NCBI RefSeq assembly: GCF_000820145.1
Contig: NZ_CDBW01000004.1
Location: 62,001 to 126,000, forward strand
Origin: Aeromonas sobria
Lineage (GTDB): Bacteria > Pseudomonadota > Gammaproteobacteria > Enterobacterales > Aeromonadaceae
Length of the DNA: 64,000 bases
Reading direction: 5' to 3'
Shown here: positions 48,673 through 57,008 of the stretch, one piece after another
How the letters are laid out: every line of letters starts with the position of its first letter
How positions within the stretch are numbered: the first letter of the stretch is position 1
Made by a program: the position numbers and the translations under genes
The notes under the pieces: model-generated
What the model was told of the DNA's origin: nothing
Seen by the model: only the letters and a program-made list of their open reading frames with translations
Database searches by the model: none

Positions 48673-50844
48673 ATGGACGTTTCAACCCTGCTCGACGGGC
48701 TCAACGACAAACAAAGAGATGCCGTTGCGGCCCCTCGTAGCAATCTGCTGGTGCTGGCCGGTGCCGGTTCGGGCAAGACCCGGGTGCTGGTGCACCGCAT
48801 TGCCTGGCTGATGCAGGTGGAACGCTGTTCACCCTTCTCCATCATCGCGGTCACCTTTACCAACAAGGCAGCGGCAGAGATGCGCGGCCGGGTCGAGAAG
48901 GTGTTGGGCAGCATGCAACGCGGCATGTGGATCGGCACCTTCCACGGCATCGCCCACCGTCTGCTGCGGGCCCACCATCTGGATGCGGGACTGCCGCAGG
49001 ATTTCCAGATCCTCGACTCCGACGACCAGTACCGGCTGATCCGCCGCGTCATCAAGGCGCTCAACCTCGATGAGAAGCACTGGGCCCCGCGCGCCGTGAT
49101 GAGCTACATCAACGGCAAGAAGGACGAGGGGTTGCGCCCCGGCGACATCGATCTTTACGGCGACCCCGTCACCCGCACCTATCAAAAGATTTACCAGACC
49201 TATCAGGAGACCTGCGATCGCTCCGGTCTGGTGGATTTTGCCGAGCTGCTGCTGCGCGCCCACGAGCTGTGGCTCAACCGGCCGCACATCCTTGAACACT
49301 ACCGCGACCGCTTCCAGAACATCCTGGTGGACGAGTTTCAGGATACCAACGGCATCCAGTACGCCTGGCTGCGGATGCTGGCGGGCAACAGCGGCAAGGT
49401 GATGATCGTCGGTGACGATGACCAGTCCATCTACGGCTGGCGCGGTGCCAAGATCGAGAACATCCAGCGCTTCCTGACCGACTATCAGGGGGCCGAGACC
49501 ATCCGCCTCGAGCAGAACTACCGCTCCACCGCCAATATCCTCAAAGCGGCCAACAGCGTCATCGCCAACAACTCGGACCGGCTTGGCAAGGAGCTGTGGA
49601 CCGAGGGGGCCGAGGGCGACCCGATTTCCCTCTACGCCGCCTTTAACGAGGTGGACGAAGCGCGCTTCGCGGTCGGCCGCCTCAAGGATTGGAAAGAAAA
49701 GGGCGGCTTGCTCGCCGACTGCGCCATTCTCTATCGCTCCAACGCCCAGTCACGGGTGCTGGAAGAGGCGCTGATGCAGGACGCCATGCCCTACCGCATC
49801 TACGGCGGCCTGCGCTTCTTCGAGCGGCAAGAAATTAAAGACGCCATGGCCTACCTGCGGCTGATCAACAACCGTGGCGACGACGCCAGCTTCGAGCGGG
49901 TGGTCAACACCCCGACCCGTGGCATCGGCGATCGCACCCTCGAGATCCTGCGCGGCAACGCCCGCGATCAGGGGCTCAACCTGTGGCAATCGGCCAAGGC
50001 GCTGCTCAATGACAAGGTGCTGACTGGTCGCGCTGGCAACGCGGTACGCGGCTTTGTCGATCTGATCGACGCGCTGGAAGAGCAGGTTGGCCTGCTGCCG
50101 CTGCACCAGCAGGCGGATATCGCCATCCAGAACTCCGGCCTCAAGGCGATGTATCTGGCGGAAAAAGGCGAGAAATCCCAGGCGCGGGTAGAAAACCTGG
50201 ACGAACTGGTCACCGCCTGCCGTCAATACAAGCGCCCGGACGAGCTGGAGGATATGAGCGATCTCTCCGCCTTCCTCGCCCATGCGGCGCTGGAATCCGG
50301 CGAGAGTCAGGCGGACGAATATGCCGATGCGGTGCAGTTGATGACCTTGCACAGCGCCAAGGGGCTGGAGTTCCCGCTGGTGCTGCTGGTCGGCGTCGAG
50401 GAAGGAATGTTCCCCAGCCCGCAATCCACCGAGGAATCGGGCCGCTTGGAAGAGGAGCGCCGCCTCTGTTACGTCGGCATGACCCGCGCCATGGAGAAGC
50501 TCTACATCTGTTATGCCGAGAGCCGCCGCATCTATGGCCGCGAAATGCAGCACAGCGTGAGCCGCTTTATCCGCGAGATCCCCGCCGAGTGTCTGGAAGA
50601 GATCCGGCTGCGCACTCAGGTCAGCCGCCCGACCCAGTACGGCCGCTTTAGCCAGAACGAGGTGCAGCAGAGCTTCGACGCCAGCGGCATCAAGCTCGGC
50701 CAGCGGGTGCTCCATCCGAAATTCGGCGAAGGGATAGTGCTCAACTTCGAAGGGGTCGGCCAGCAGAGCCGGGTGCAGATCCAGTTCGACGACGTCGGCG
50801 CCAAGTGGCTGGTGACGGCCTATGCCAGATTGGAAGCGCTTTGA
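48673..50844 (+). CDS. uvrD: DNA helicase II UvrD
   Basis: Superfamily 1 3'-5' helicase acting in nucleotide excision and mismatch repair. 723 residues (E. coli 720). Motif I LAGAGSGKTRVLVHR near 30, Ia VTFTNKAAAEMRGR, II LVDEFQDTN near 220, III VGDDDQSIYGWRGA, IV LEQNYRSTANIL, V LMTLHSAKGLEFPLVLLVG near 560, VI ERRLCYVGMTRAMEKLYI. The C-terminal Tudor-like tail HPKFGEGIVLNFEGVGQQSRV contacts RNA polymerase in E. coli. ATG 48673 has AGGAG five bases upstream. The LexA box implies SOS induction. Confidence 0.97.
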   Translation: MDVSTLLDGLNDKQRDAVAAPRSNLLVLAGAGSGKTRVLVHRIAWLMQVERCSPFSIIAVTFTNKAAAEMRGRVEKVLGSMQRGMWIGTFHGIAHRLLRAHHLDAGLPQDFQILDSDDQYRLIRRVIKALNLDEKHWAPRAVMSYINGKKDEGLRPGDIDLYGDPVTRTYQKIYQTYQETCDRSGLVDFAELLLRAHELWLNRPHILEHYRDRFQNILVDEFQDTNGIQYAWLRMLAGNSGKVMIVGDDDQSIYGWRGAKIENIQRFLTDYQGAETIRLEQNYRSTANILKAANSVIANNSDRLGKELWTEGAEGDPISLYAAFNEVDEARFAVGRLKDWKEKGGLLADCAILYRSNAQSRVLEEALMQDAMPYRIYGGLRFFERQEIKDAMAYLRLINNRGDDASFERVVNTPTRGIGDRTLEILRGNARDQGLNLWQSAKALLNDKVLTGRAGNAVRGFVDLIDALEEQVGLLPLHQQADIAIQNSGLKAMYLAEKGEKSQARVENLDELVTACRQYKRPDELEDMSDLSAFLAHAALESGESQADEYADAVQLMTLHSAKGLEFPLVLLVGVEEGMFPSPQSTEESGRLEEERRLCYVGMTRAMEKLYICYAESRRIYGREMQHSVSRFIREIPAECLEEIRLRTQVSRPTQYGRFSQNEVQQSFDASGIKLGQRVLHPKFGEGIVLNFEGVGQQSRVQIQFDDVGAKWLVTAYARLEAL

Positions 50845-50867
50845 TTTCTTCCGCCTTTTGATGCAAC

Positions 50868-50889
50868 CAACCCGGCTTAGGCCGGGTTG
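50868..50889 (+). terminator. Hairpin after uvrD
   Basis: CAACCCGGC (50868-50876) and GCCGGGTTG (50881-50889) with TTAG loop; only ATTTG follows. Likely terminator, and the right boundary of GC-rich core DNA before the AT-rich insert. Confidence 0.65.
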
Positions 50890-51007
50890 ATTTGTGATAT
50901 TTATAATCACAACAGCCATAAGCTTGTGATAGTCAGAATAGGTTTGGAATTCGAACAGGCATTCCTAATCTGGCATCATCTCGTTGTATTTTCAGATAGG
51001 ATCAATA

Positions 51008-51619
51008 ATGACAATAAGCAAGAGCCACAAATACAATCAGTTAAAATGGCTTTACTCAGCATTAAGTGGCTTATGTGCCGCATATTTTTTAGCTTTATTT
51101 AGTGGTTCGCAGAACATTGATAACTCTATCTTACTATTACTTTCCACGATCTGTTTCGCAATATGCTTCCCTTTATATACAACGTTTGCATTAACTCATG
51201 TCTATATATATGAGTTAGATGCACCTATTGAAAAGTGTGATTATGTGTTGAATCAGCCATGGGTCATCAACATTACTATCATCAGTGCAGCGATCCTAAT
51301 CGCAGGTTTCACTTTCCTTATAGGTTATTTTTCTTTGACTGTGATGTGTGCTTTTATCGCTGTAATATGCATTTGCTTTATTTCATTTGTTAAGTTAATT
51401 CTTGCTTTATCCAAAAGCACAATATCATCCAATATTGATACCGAAGTATCTCATTTCAACAGCGACACTGCCGAACCATCGACAATAATTTTACCACTAC
51501 ATTTACGAATATTTAGATGCATTTTGGGAGTGTTTGCACGTAGAGCAACTGCTATAGGTTTGTCATTGTTACTACTTGGAGCCAGTTATCTAATTGACTC
51601 ATTTTTTTTCAGCACCTAA
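51008..51619 (+). CDS. Unrecognised integral membrane protein (AT-rich insert)
   Basis: A 203-residue protein that I do not recognise. Four to five hydrophobic segments: WLYSALSGLCAAYFLALF (about 12-30), LLLLSTICFAICFPLYTTFAL (about 41-61), INITIISAAILIAGFTFLIGYF (about 86-107), LTVMCAFIAVICICFISFVKLIL (about 109-131) and a final helix ATAIGLSLLLLGASYLIDSFFF. A polar loop with DTEVSHFNSDTAEPST lies near 145-160. Codon and base usage are much richer in A/T than the surrounding genes, a sign of transfer. ATG 51008 is chosen over an in-frame ATG 50984 because AGG precedes it. The next frame overlaps its end. Confidence 0.65.
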   Translation: MTISKSHKYNQLKWLYSALSGLCAAYFLALFSGSQNIDNSILLLLSTICFAICFPLYTTFALTHVYIYELDAPIEKCDYVLNQPWVINITIISAAILIAGFTFLIGYFSLTVMCAFIAVICICFISFVKLILALSKSTISSNIDTEVSHFNSDTAEPSTIILPLHLRIFRCILGVFARRATAIGLSLLLLGASYLIDSFFFST

Positions 51620-51917
51620 TTTCCTATCGAAAAGTGCAGGGGTAATTACATTCATAGGTTTAATTATGACCATAAAGCACAGCTACTTATTTTACATTGG
51701 CAGTCCTGAACAACTTTTATCAAGAGATTATCAGGAAACTCAGTGCGGCCCATCAAGTAATTATTTTTTACAAAATAACAAGCACATGAACAACGTATTT
51801 TCAAAGGCAACTGACGAGGGCATAGGACTTATTTTGATATTAGTTGGAACGGCTATAGGGTCTTTCGGCTCGTACATACCACTAATATCAATACCAACAA
51901 CAATATGGTCATATTAA
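51594..51917 (+). CDS. Unrecognised small membrane protein (AT-rich insert)
   Basis: 107 codons if TTG 51594 is the start, overlapping the previous gene by 26 bases; ATG 51666 would give an 83-residue form. Two hydrophobic segments: SAGVITFIGLIMTIKHSYLFY, and a C-terminal GLILILVGTAIGSFGSYIPLI. The loop between holds SRDYQETQCGPSSNYF. The first segment reads naturally into the longer start, so the overlap may be real and coupled. No family recognised; AT-rich like its neighbour. Confidence 0.5.
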   Translation: MTHFFSAPNFLSKSAGVITFIGLIMTIKHSYLFYIGSPEQLLSRDYQETQCGPSSNYFLQNNKHMNNVFSKATDEGIGLILILVGTAIGSFGSYIPLISIPTTIWSY

Positions 51918-51929
51918 TAATTTCAGACC

Positions 51930-51952
51930 GTAGGCTCCACCACGGAGCCTAC
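51930..51952. terminator. Hairpin between convergent genes in the AT-rich insert
   Basis: GTAGGCTCC (51930-51938) and GGAGCCTAC (51944-51952), five-base loop. It lies between two convergent genes and could end both; there is no T-run. Confidence 0.6.
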
Positions 51953-51996
51953 TCAGGTTCGATACTATAGTTACGAAAAATGAGGGATGACCTCAT

Positions 51997-52965
51997 CTAC
52001 GTAAACTCAATTTTAATCTGCAACTCTCTTGAATAACCGGATGAGAATGCGCCTTGGAAGATGGTTATTAAATTCAAGTCCGCGCCGAAAGAAACATCTA
52101 AAAATGCGACTCCTTCATAGCTTTGTCCTGAGTTGTTGTTAGCAATGATGTGTTCAGCCAATGCTTTAAGCTCAGGGAATGCAGTAATCTTATATAATGA
52201 CTCTGATGCTTTCTCTATATCAAATACCCCACGTAATTTCATGTCAAAGCTAAAAACATCTCTTCTTTTTAAGTTTAAACCTAACTTAGGCGCTAAAGAG
52301 ATCACTTCTTTGCTAATTGAAATAACAGTATCTGCAGAGACTTCCGTTCTATCTGATATATATATCCTATTTGCATTAAGATTGAGAAATGTCTTTATTA
52401 TCCCATCTTTGACATTTTCCCACATACATTGAGAGTAATTAGAGAGTTTGATAAGGCGATTTGTGTTATCAATGGTGTATATACCTACATCGATACTATC
52501 CAAACCTAAAGTATTTGCAACAGACTCAGCATCACAAACGATTATCTCTGAATCATCAGAATTCATATTTTTTATTATCTGCTCAAACTGCTCTTTTAAT
52601 TTGAACATCCCTTTAAAAATTCCGTTATTATATTCCACCTCTCCGTCTACAATAGTTTTTTTGGGTACGATAACTGACTGAGAAAGCAAATCAACTCTTT
52701 GATGTTTTTTCCCAGAACTGATTTTGGGGACTTTCTTTATTTGTAAGTTTTTTTTGCTGGTAGCAGCTTGGTATAAAACGTTTGCCGCGTAAACTAGATT
52801 AGCCTTGGATGCGAAATTCTTTATATTCCAGAGGACAGTATTATCGGTATCCTCTGGCGGGGTAAACTCTTTATTTATGAAATTAATGAAGTCAGTATTC
52901 TCACCATCAACTGTCACATAACCATTGCTGGAGTTTGGTGTATTGGAGACTAATAATATATCCAT
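51997..52965 (-). CDS. Unrecognised 322-residue protein (AT-rich insert)
   Basis: A soluble protein with no signal peptide or membrane segment, and no domain I can name. Features: acidic N-terminal third, a Lys-rich stretch SSGKKHQRVD near 85-95, a central alpha/beta pattern (EIIVCDAESVANTLGLDSIDVGIYTIDN), and a C-terminal beta-rich end (GVAFLDVSFGADLNLITIF, ELQIKIEFT). Base composition is far more A/T-rich than the chromosome around it. ATG 52965 is the only good start. Possibly part of a mobile defence or adaptation cassette with the two membrane genes, but that is speculation. Confidence 0.6.
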   Translation of the reverse strand: MDILLVSNTPNSSNGYVTVDGENTDFINFINKEFTPPEDTDNTVLWNIKNFASKANLVYAANVLYQAATSKKNLQIKKVPKISSGKKHQRVDLLSQSVIVPKKTIVDGEVEYNNGIFKGMFKLKEQFEQIIKNMNSDDSEIIVCDAESVANTLGLDSIDVGIYTIDNTNRLIKLSNYSQCMWENVKDGIIKTFLNLNANRIYISDRTEVSADTVISISKEVISLAPKLGLNLKRRDVFSFDMKLRGVFDIEKASESLYKITAFPELKALAEHIIANNNSGQSYEGVAFLDVSFGADLNLITIFQGAFSSGYSRELQIKIEFT

Positions 52966-53055
52966 GGCTATCCCTAAATTGATTCGGTTAAAGATGAGAG
53001 TGAAGAGTTTTTATCCATAAAAACTTACATCACTCAACACATATGTTTCATAAAT

Positions 53056-53493
53056 CTACTTAACCAGCTTGCTCTCCATCACCCCTTGTTTACCCTCCTC
53101 TTCACTGACCTGACTCAGCTTGGAGCGGGCCATCAGCAGGCCCATTTTGACCTCCTGCCAGACGTAGTAATTTTTACCCGCCTCGGTGCTGAGGGTCAGG
53201 GTGGCATCGTTCTCCGACTTGGAGGTGATGGTGTGGCTGCCCGGCGTCACCTGCTTGAGGATATAGCTGTGGGCCACAGTGTCGCCTACGGCAAAGCCAT
53301 CCACCAGCACTGGCATTTTAACGGCTGTGCCGAAGGTCTCGTTGCGATAGATATAGAGATTGGCCACATCCTTGGGCGCCACAAACTGCTTGGCCTGCGC
53401 ATCAGCGGTGGCATCGGCCATGGGTACGGAAGCACAACCGGAGAGCAGCGCCGCCGACAACAGGGCGGCACTCATCATTACTTGCCTGAACAT
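53056..53493 (-). CDS. DUF2846-like lipoprotein
   Basis: A 145-residue lipoprotein: hydrophobic N-terminus ending in the lipobox LLSGC (Cys20). The mature domain matches the DUF2846 pattern: ANLYIYRNETFGTAVKMPVLVDG, then SYILKQVTPGSHTITSKSENDATLTL and a YYVWQEVKMGLL segment. Probably an outer-membrane-anchored periplasmic protein; function unknown. GC-rich again, marking the end of the AT-rich insert. Confidence 0.8.
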   Translation of the reverse strand: MFRQVMMSAALLSAALLSGCASVPMADATADAQAKQFVAPKDVANLYIYRNETFGTAVKMPVLVDGFAVGDTVAHSYILKQVTPGSHTITSKSENDATLTLSTEAGKNYYVWQEVKMGLLMARSKLSQVSEEEGKQGVMESKLVK

Positions 53494-53843
53494 AGTCGTT
53501 ATTTTTTAGTGGGGTAACGGGGTGTAAAGGTTCGCATGAGGCTTTGCTGGCTGACAATCGCTCAAATCGAGCGGGGTGTGACCGAGTTCAATTTTTCGGC
53601 ATTTGGCTGCCGCCGCCATCCCTCTCGCCAAATCGGCCACTGCACTCAAGCCTGAAAGGCAGCACAAGCAGGAAACATTGATTTATCTTGCCTTTCAGCC
53701 GTATCCATCCGGCGGGTTGGGCTGGTTTTTAATGACGCGATCATCCGAATATGTTTCGATATTCGCCCCTGCACCTCTCTGCAAGCAGAGCAATATCTGC
53801 ACATCGACGACATCGCCAAGGATTATCAGTGCCTACTGGATTT
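53494..53843. other. Divergent intergenic region before the MATE-like gene
   Basis: About 350 bp. A 7-bp inverted repeat ATTTGGC (53601-53607) / GCCAAAT (53627-53633) was seen. The frame of the downstream gene is open back to 53751, but that extension is Arg/His/Ser-rich and unlike protein. No other gene or clear promoter was recognised. Confidence 0.4.
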
Positions 53844-55187
53844 ATGAACCACGCCCACGCCAGCCGACTGGCGATAAGAACCCGCGCATCTCTCAGCAGG
53901 ATCAATTGGCCGCTCTACCTGGCGCTTTTGATCACAGCCGCTTTACCGACCATCTATACCACCACGCGCATCTACTACCTTGGCGATCTCCCGACAGAGT
54001 GGGGCGTCAACATTGCAAGCCAGCTGGCCTGGGTCAATCTGGGGCTGGAAGTGGTGCAGGAAGCGCTGATTCTGCCGTTGTTCTATCTCTTGGGAAAAAC
54101 ACTCCATGAGCGTGACGCCACACTGAACAAGCTCAAAACAGGCCTCATTGTCACCGTCGGGATCTACTCCCTCTTTACGGGTCTCATTGCACTCTTCGCC
54201 ATGCCACTGGTGCAAGCTATGGCTCAAAGTCCGGAACAAGTTGCGGCCACCGTGGACTATATCCGTCTCGAAATGATTGCCACGACACTCTTCAATGCAG
54301 TTCGATTCCTGACCATATTTTTCGTCCTGCAAGACTGGCGCCGTGTCATATATACCGTTCTTGCCATCCAGATTCTGGTCAGTGTCACCCTTGATACACT
54401 CCTGCTCAGCCAGCTGGAATTTAGCTTGCGGCTAGGGGTCAACGGCATCGCGTACAGCAACATAGTGGCAAGCATCTGCACCCTCGTTTATGCACTCGTA
54501 GTGGTCCGGCAGAGATACCGGCTCACCTCTGCTGACTTGCATGTCCAAGCCAACTTCGGATGGATACGGGAATGGTTCCGAGTTGGCAAATGGAGCGGCG
54601 TGGACTCATTGATACGGAATGCTTTCTTCCTTATTTTCATCATCAGAATGGTCAATGTTGTCGAAGAACAAGGGACATTCTGGGTTGCCAACAGCTTTAT
54701 ATGGGGGTGGTTACTGCTTCCGTTTTTACCGATGGCAGATCTCATCAAGCAAGATGTGTCACAAGGAGACAAGCTCCCGCATTGGGACAAAATGCTAGGC
54801 TACTTCACAACCTGCGTCCTCATTGCAATTGTATGGATACTCCTCTCACCAGGTTATGAATGGTTCATCAGAAACATCCTCAACACAGCTATCACCCAGC
54901 ATCTTCACCTGATCCTGCTTTCGCTGCCGTTTTACATGCTGTTCATGTTCAACACCTGCATGGATAGCGTCTTGTATGGCCGGGGACAAACCCGTTATTT
55001 GGCCATTCAATCGGTTATCACCAACGTCACCGTCTATGGCACCGCCTATGTTTGCTACCTGCAAGGCTGGTTGACGCCATCACTCGATGGCATAGCGATT
55101 CTCTTTGGGTGCGGTATTGCGGTGGACACGTTGGTGACCGGATGGCTCTACAACCGGCACCTCCGACAAGAAAATTACGCAGTCTAG
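53844..55187 (+). CDS. MATE-like membrane transporter
   Basis: A 447-residue integral membrane protein with about twelve hydrophobic segments and the two-lobe organisation of MATE cation-coupled exporters: SRINWPLYLALLITAALPTI at the start, a LGLEVVQEALILPLFYLLG segment, SQLEFSLRLGVNGIAYSNI (the conserved G-v-x-G-x-A-x-a-t-v-x-s position), and NTCMDSVLYGRGQTRYLAIQS near 375. Substrate unknown (drugs or metabolites). Composition is slightly lower in GC than average. ATG 53844 is preferred as the start of the hydrophobic protein. It stands alone and ends before a long inverted repeat. Confidence 0.72.
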   Translation: MNHAHASRLAIRTRASLSRINWPLYLALLITAALPTIYTTTRIYYLGDLPTEWGVNIASQLAWVNLGLEVVQEALILPLFYLLGKTLHERDATLNKLKTGLIVTVGIYSLFTGLIALFAMPLVQAMAQSPEQVAATVDYIRLEMIATTLFNAVRFLTIFFVLQDWRRVIYTVLAIQILVSVTLDTLLLSQLEFSLRLGVNGIAYSNIVASICTLVYALVVVRQRYRLTSADLHVQANFGWIREWFRVGKWSGVDSLIRNAFFLIFIIRMVNVVEEQGTFWVANSFIWGWLLLPFLPMADLIKQDVSQGDKLPHWDKMLGYFTTCVLIAIVWILLSPGYEWFIRNILNTAITQHLHLILLSLPFYMLFMFNTCMDSVLYGRGQTRYLAIQSVITNVTVYGTAYVCYLQGWLTPSLDGIAILFGCGIAVDTLVTGWLYNRHLRQENYAV

Positions 55188-55287
55188 GCCATGTATGTTG
55201 CTAAAGCAGACGGCATCTCCCAGACGACTCAAACCGGCTTGAAGCGATGTAATTGAAGGGCGGGTAAACAGAGAGAGGAAATCAGAA

Positions 55288-55320
55288 ACCCGGCCGCCAG
55301 ATGGGGCGCGGCGGCCGGGT
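55288..55320. terminator. 11-bp inverted repeat after the MATE-like gene
   Basis: ACCCGGCCGCC (55288-55298) and GGCGGCCGGGT (55310-55320), 11-base loop. A very stable stem between convergent genes; no T-run on the plus side. Confidence 0.6.
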
Positions 55321-55353
55321 GAATTGTAAAGAGTAGGGTGACAGGGAAAGGGA

Positions 55354-55551
55354 TCAGCCTAGTCTAATCAACTCGATGGGCGCGTAACGCTCTTGAGTGT
55401 TGGCCAGCAGCACGCACTTCTCATGCTCCGCCTGATAGGGGGTCATGTGGTCGGTGTGGGCCTCTTTCAGAAAATCGACTGCGCCAGTGGCGGCAATCAT
55501 GACGCGCTGACCCAGGTTCAGCACATTGCGGTTACGGTCATAGATCTTCAT
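55354..55551 (-). CDS. Small hypothetical protein (65 residues)
   Basis: Begins MKIYDRNRNVLNLGQRVMIA and ends APIELIRLG. The alternation of short strands around GQRVMIA and KCVLLANTQERYAPIELI suggests a small beta-barrel such as an SH3/KOW-like fold, but no family is recognised. ATG 55551 has GGAG six bases upstream; the frame is open to 55617 without a ribosome site. Soluble, cytoplasmic, monocistronic. Confidence 0.65.
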   Translation of the reverse strand: MKIYDRNRNVLNLGQRVMIAATGAVDFLKEAHTDHMTPYQAEHEKCVLLANTQERYAPIELIRLG

Positions 55552-55868
55552 GTCATTCTCCTTTTCTAGGGTCCTGGCGGATGCGGATGCGCAGGCGTGT
55601 GTCCAGGACAACGGCATTCAGCCTACGCCCCTGAAAAAAGGTGATTTATGTCACAGATCAAAAAAGGGGCAATGAGGGACTCGCAGGTTCAAAAAGCGAG
55701 CATGGCCGGTTGGCCAGCCGTTGTCGCGCGCAGTACGCCTCCCCTGCCCTTTTCGTCGTGACGGGCTCGAACCTGACAGGGGATGGGGTATATTGGTGGC
55801 CGATTAGCCAGTCTCATTCACTGTGGCCGCGCAAGCAGGCCGTTGTTTCAACAAGATGGAGAGTGCTC
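55552..55868. other. Divergent intergenic region before the DUF1993 gene
   Basis: About 317 bp. The DUF1993 frame is open through most of it but starts with no ribosome site and has no homology. TATATT at 55789-55794 is a candidate -10 for the rightward gene. Nothing else recognised. Confidence 0.4.
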
Positions 55869-56369
55869 ATGAATCGCGACATTACCGCCCAGTTTATCAA
55901 GATGCTGACCAACCTCGACCACTGTCTGGCCAAGGCCGCCGCCCATGCCGAGGCGAAGCAGTTCAACGTGGAGAACTTCTTCGGCGAGCGGCTGATCGTC
56001 GATATGCTGCCCTTCAGCAAACAGGTGCTGATCTGCTGCGATTCGGCCCGCTCCGTGGTCGCCACCGCCAGCCACAGCGAGCTGCCGGTGCTGGGGGATG
56101 ACCCCAAAACCATGGCGGATCTGCGCGCCCATATCGGCAAGACCATCACCTATCTGCAAAGCAAGCTGGACGCGGACTACAGCCAGTATGCCAGCGCCCG
56201 CTACGTGCCCCACTGGGCGGGTGGCAAGGGGATGGATGGTCATACCTGCGTCCATGAGTACGGCATTCCCAACTTCTACTTCCACCTCACCATGACCTAT
56301 GCCCTGCTGCGCCAGGCCGGGGTCGATCTCGGCAAGCGCGACTATCTGGGCGGGCTCAACCTGCAATAA
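55869..56369 (+). CDS. DUF1993-like protein
   Basis: A 166-residue soluble helical protein. Blocks typical of DUF1993: NRDITAQFIKMLTNLDHCLAKA, FGERLIVDMLPFSKQVLICCDSA, DLRAHIGKTITYLQ, and the C-terminal NFYFHLTMTYALLRQAGVDLGKRDYLG. The fold resembles DinB-type four-helix bundles, and histidines in HTCVHEYGIPNFYFH could bind metal (inference). ATG 55869 has GGAGAG upstream. A strong terminator follows. Function unknown. Confidence 0.82.
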   Translation: MNRDITAQFIKMLTNLDHCLAKAAAHAEAKQFNVENFFGERLIVDMLPFSKQVLICCDSARSVVATASHSELPVLGDDPKTMADLRAHIGKTITYLQSKLDADYSQYASARYVPHWAGGKGMDGHTCVHEYGIPNFYFHLTMTYALLRQAGVDLGKRDYLGGLNLQ

Positions 56370-56395
56370 GCGCCGCCCACTCGGGGCGAACAGAT

Positions 56396-56427
56396 AGCAA
56401 AAGCCTGCCACGCGGCAGGCTTTTTTA
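56396..56427 (+). terminator. Intrinsic terminator after the DUF1993 gene
   Basis: AAGCCTGCC (56401-56409) and GGCAGGCTT (56414-56422), ACGC loop, then TTTT. The preceding A-run makes it usable in both directions, so it also serves the convergent cupin genes. Confidence 0.92.
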
Positions 56428-56468
56428 TATCGGGTTGTGCAGAGCTGGTGCGCAGAAGGGCAAGCGCC

Positions 56469-56984
56469 CTAGAAGGGGCCGTTGCTCTCGCGCAGCTTGT
56501 CGGGCAGGCCATCGTGATCACCCAGCTCGCGCTCGGGAACGTCGTCCCAGTGCAGCTTGCCGAGGGTGATATTGCGCTCGGGGTGAACGGCGTAGTGGAT
56601 GCGGTTGTCCTCCCGATCGGTATCGCCGATGCAGAGCAGCCGAACAGTCTCTTCGGTGTTGTTGATAAAGGCGTGGGACAGCCCGTCACCGGCCTTGAAG
56701 CCCACCGAGTCACCCGGTTGCAGCCGATAGAGCACGCCATCGAGCCAGACATCCGGCGTCCCTTCCAGCACGTGAACGAACTCGTCCTCGGTCTTTTCGG
56801 CGTGGGGCCAGCTGGTGCGGTGGCCGGGTTCGACGATCTCGTGATGAATGCCGATGCGGCTAAAGCCGAAGTGCTTGCCGAGGGCGCAGCCGCGAGAAAG
56901 GGGCTCCTGACTGCCGGAGTAGTAGCGCGGCATCTGCTCTTGCAGCTCGCGCCAGTGTTTGATGCTGGGGTGGCGGGTCATCAT
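56469..56984 (-). CDS. Cupin-domain protein, downstream copy of a tandem pair
   Basis: A 171-residue single-domain cupin. Motif 1: GHRTSWPHAEKTEDEFVHVLEG, G(X)5HXH-like with the metal ligands His and Glu; motif 2: PGDSVGFKAGDGLSHAFINN. Ends PDKLRESNGPF. Very similar to the upstream neighbour over its whole length, most strongly in the central 70 residues. Substrate unknown; relatives are annotated only as cupins. Begins 24 bp after the other copy. Confidence 0.85.
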   Translation of the reverse strand: MMTRHPSIKHWRELQEQMPRYYSGSQEPLSRGCALGKHFGFSRIGIHHEIVEPGHRTSWPHAEKTEDEFVHVLEGTPDVWLDGVLYRLQPGDSVGFKAGDGLSHAFINNTEETVRLLCIGDTDREDNRIHYAVHPERNITLGKLHWDDVPERELGDHDGLPDKLRESNGPF

Positions 56985-57008
56985 GATTCCTTATGCTGTG
57001 AGGGGCGC

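Noticed and set aside
53601..53633. Operator or attachment site before the MATE-like gene
   Set aside because: A 7-bp inverted repeat with a 19-base spacer is within chance expectation for a window of this size.
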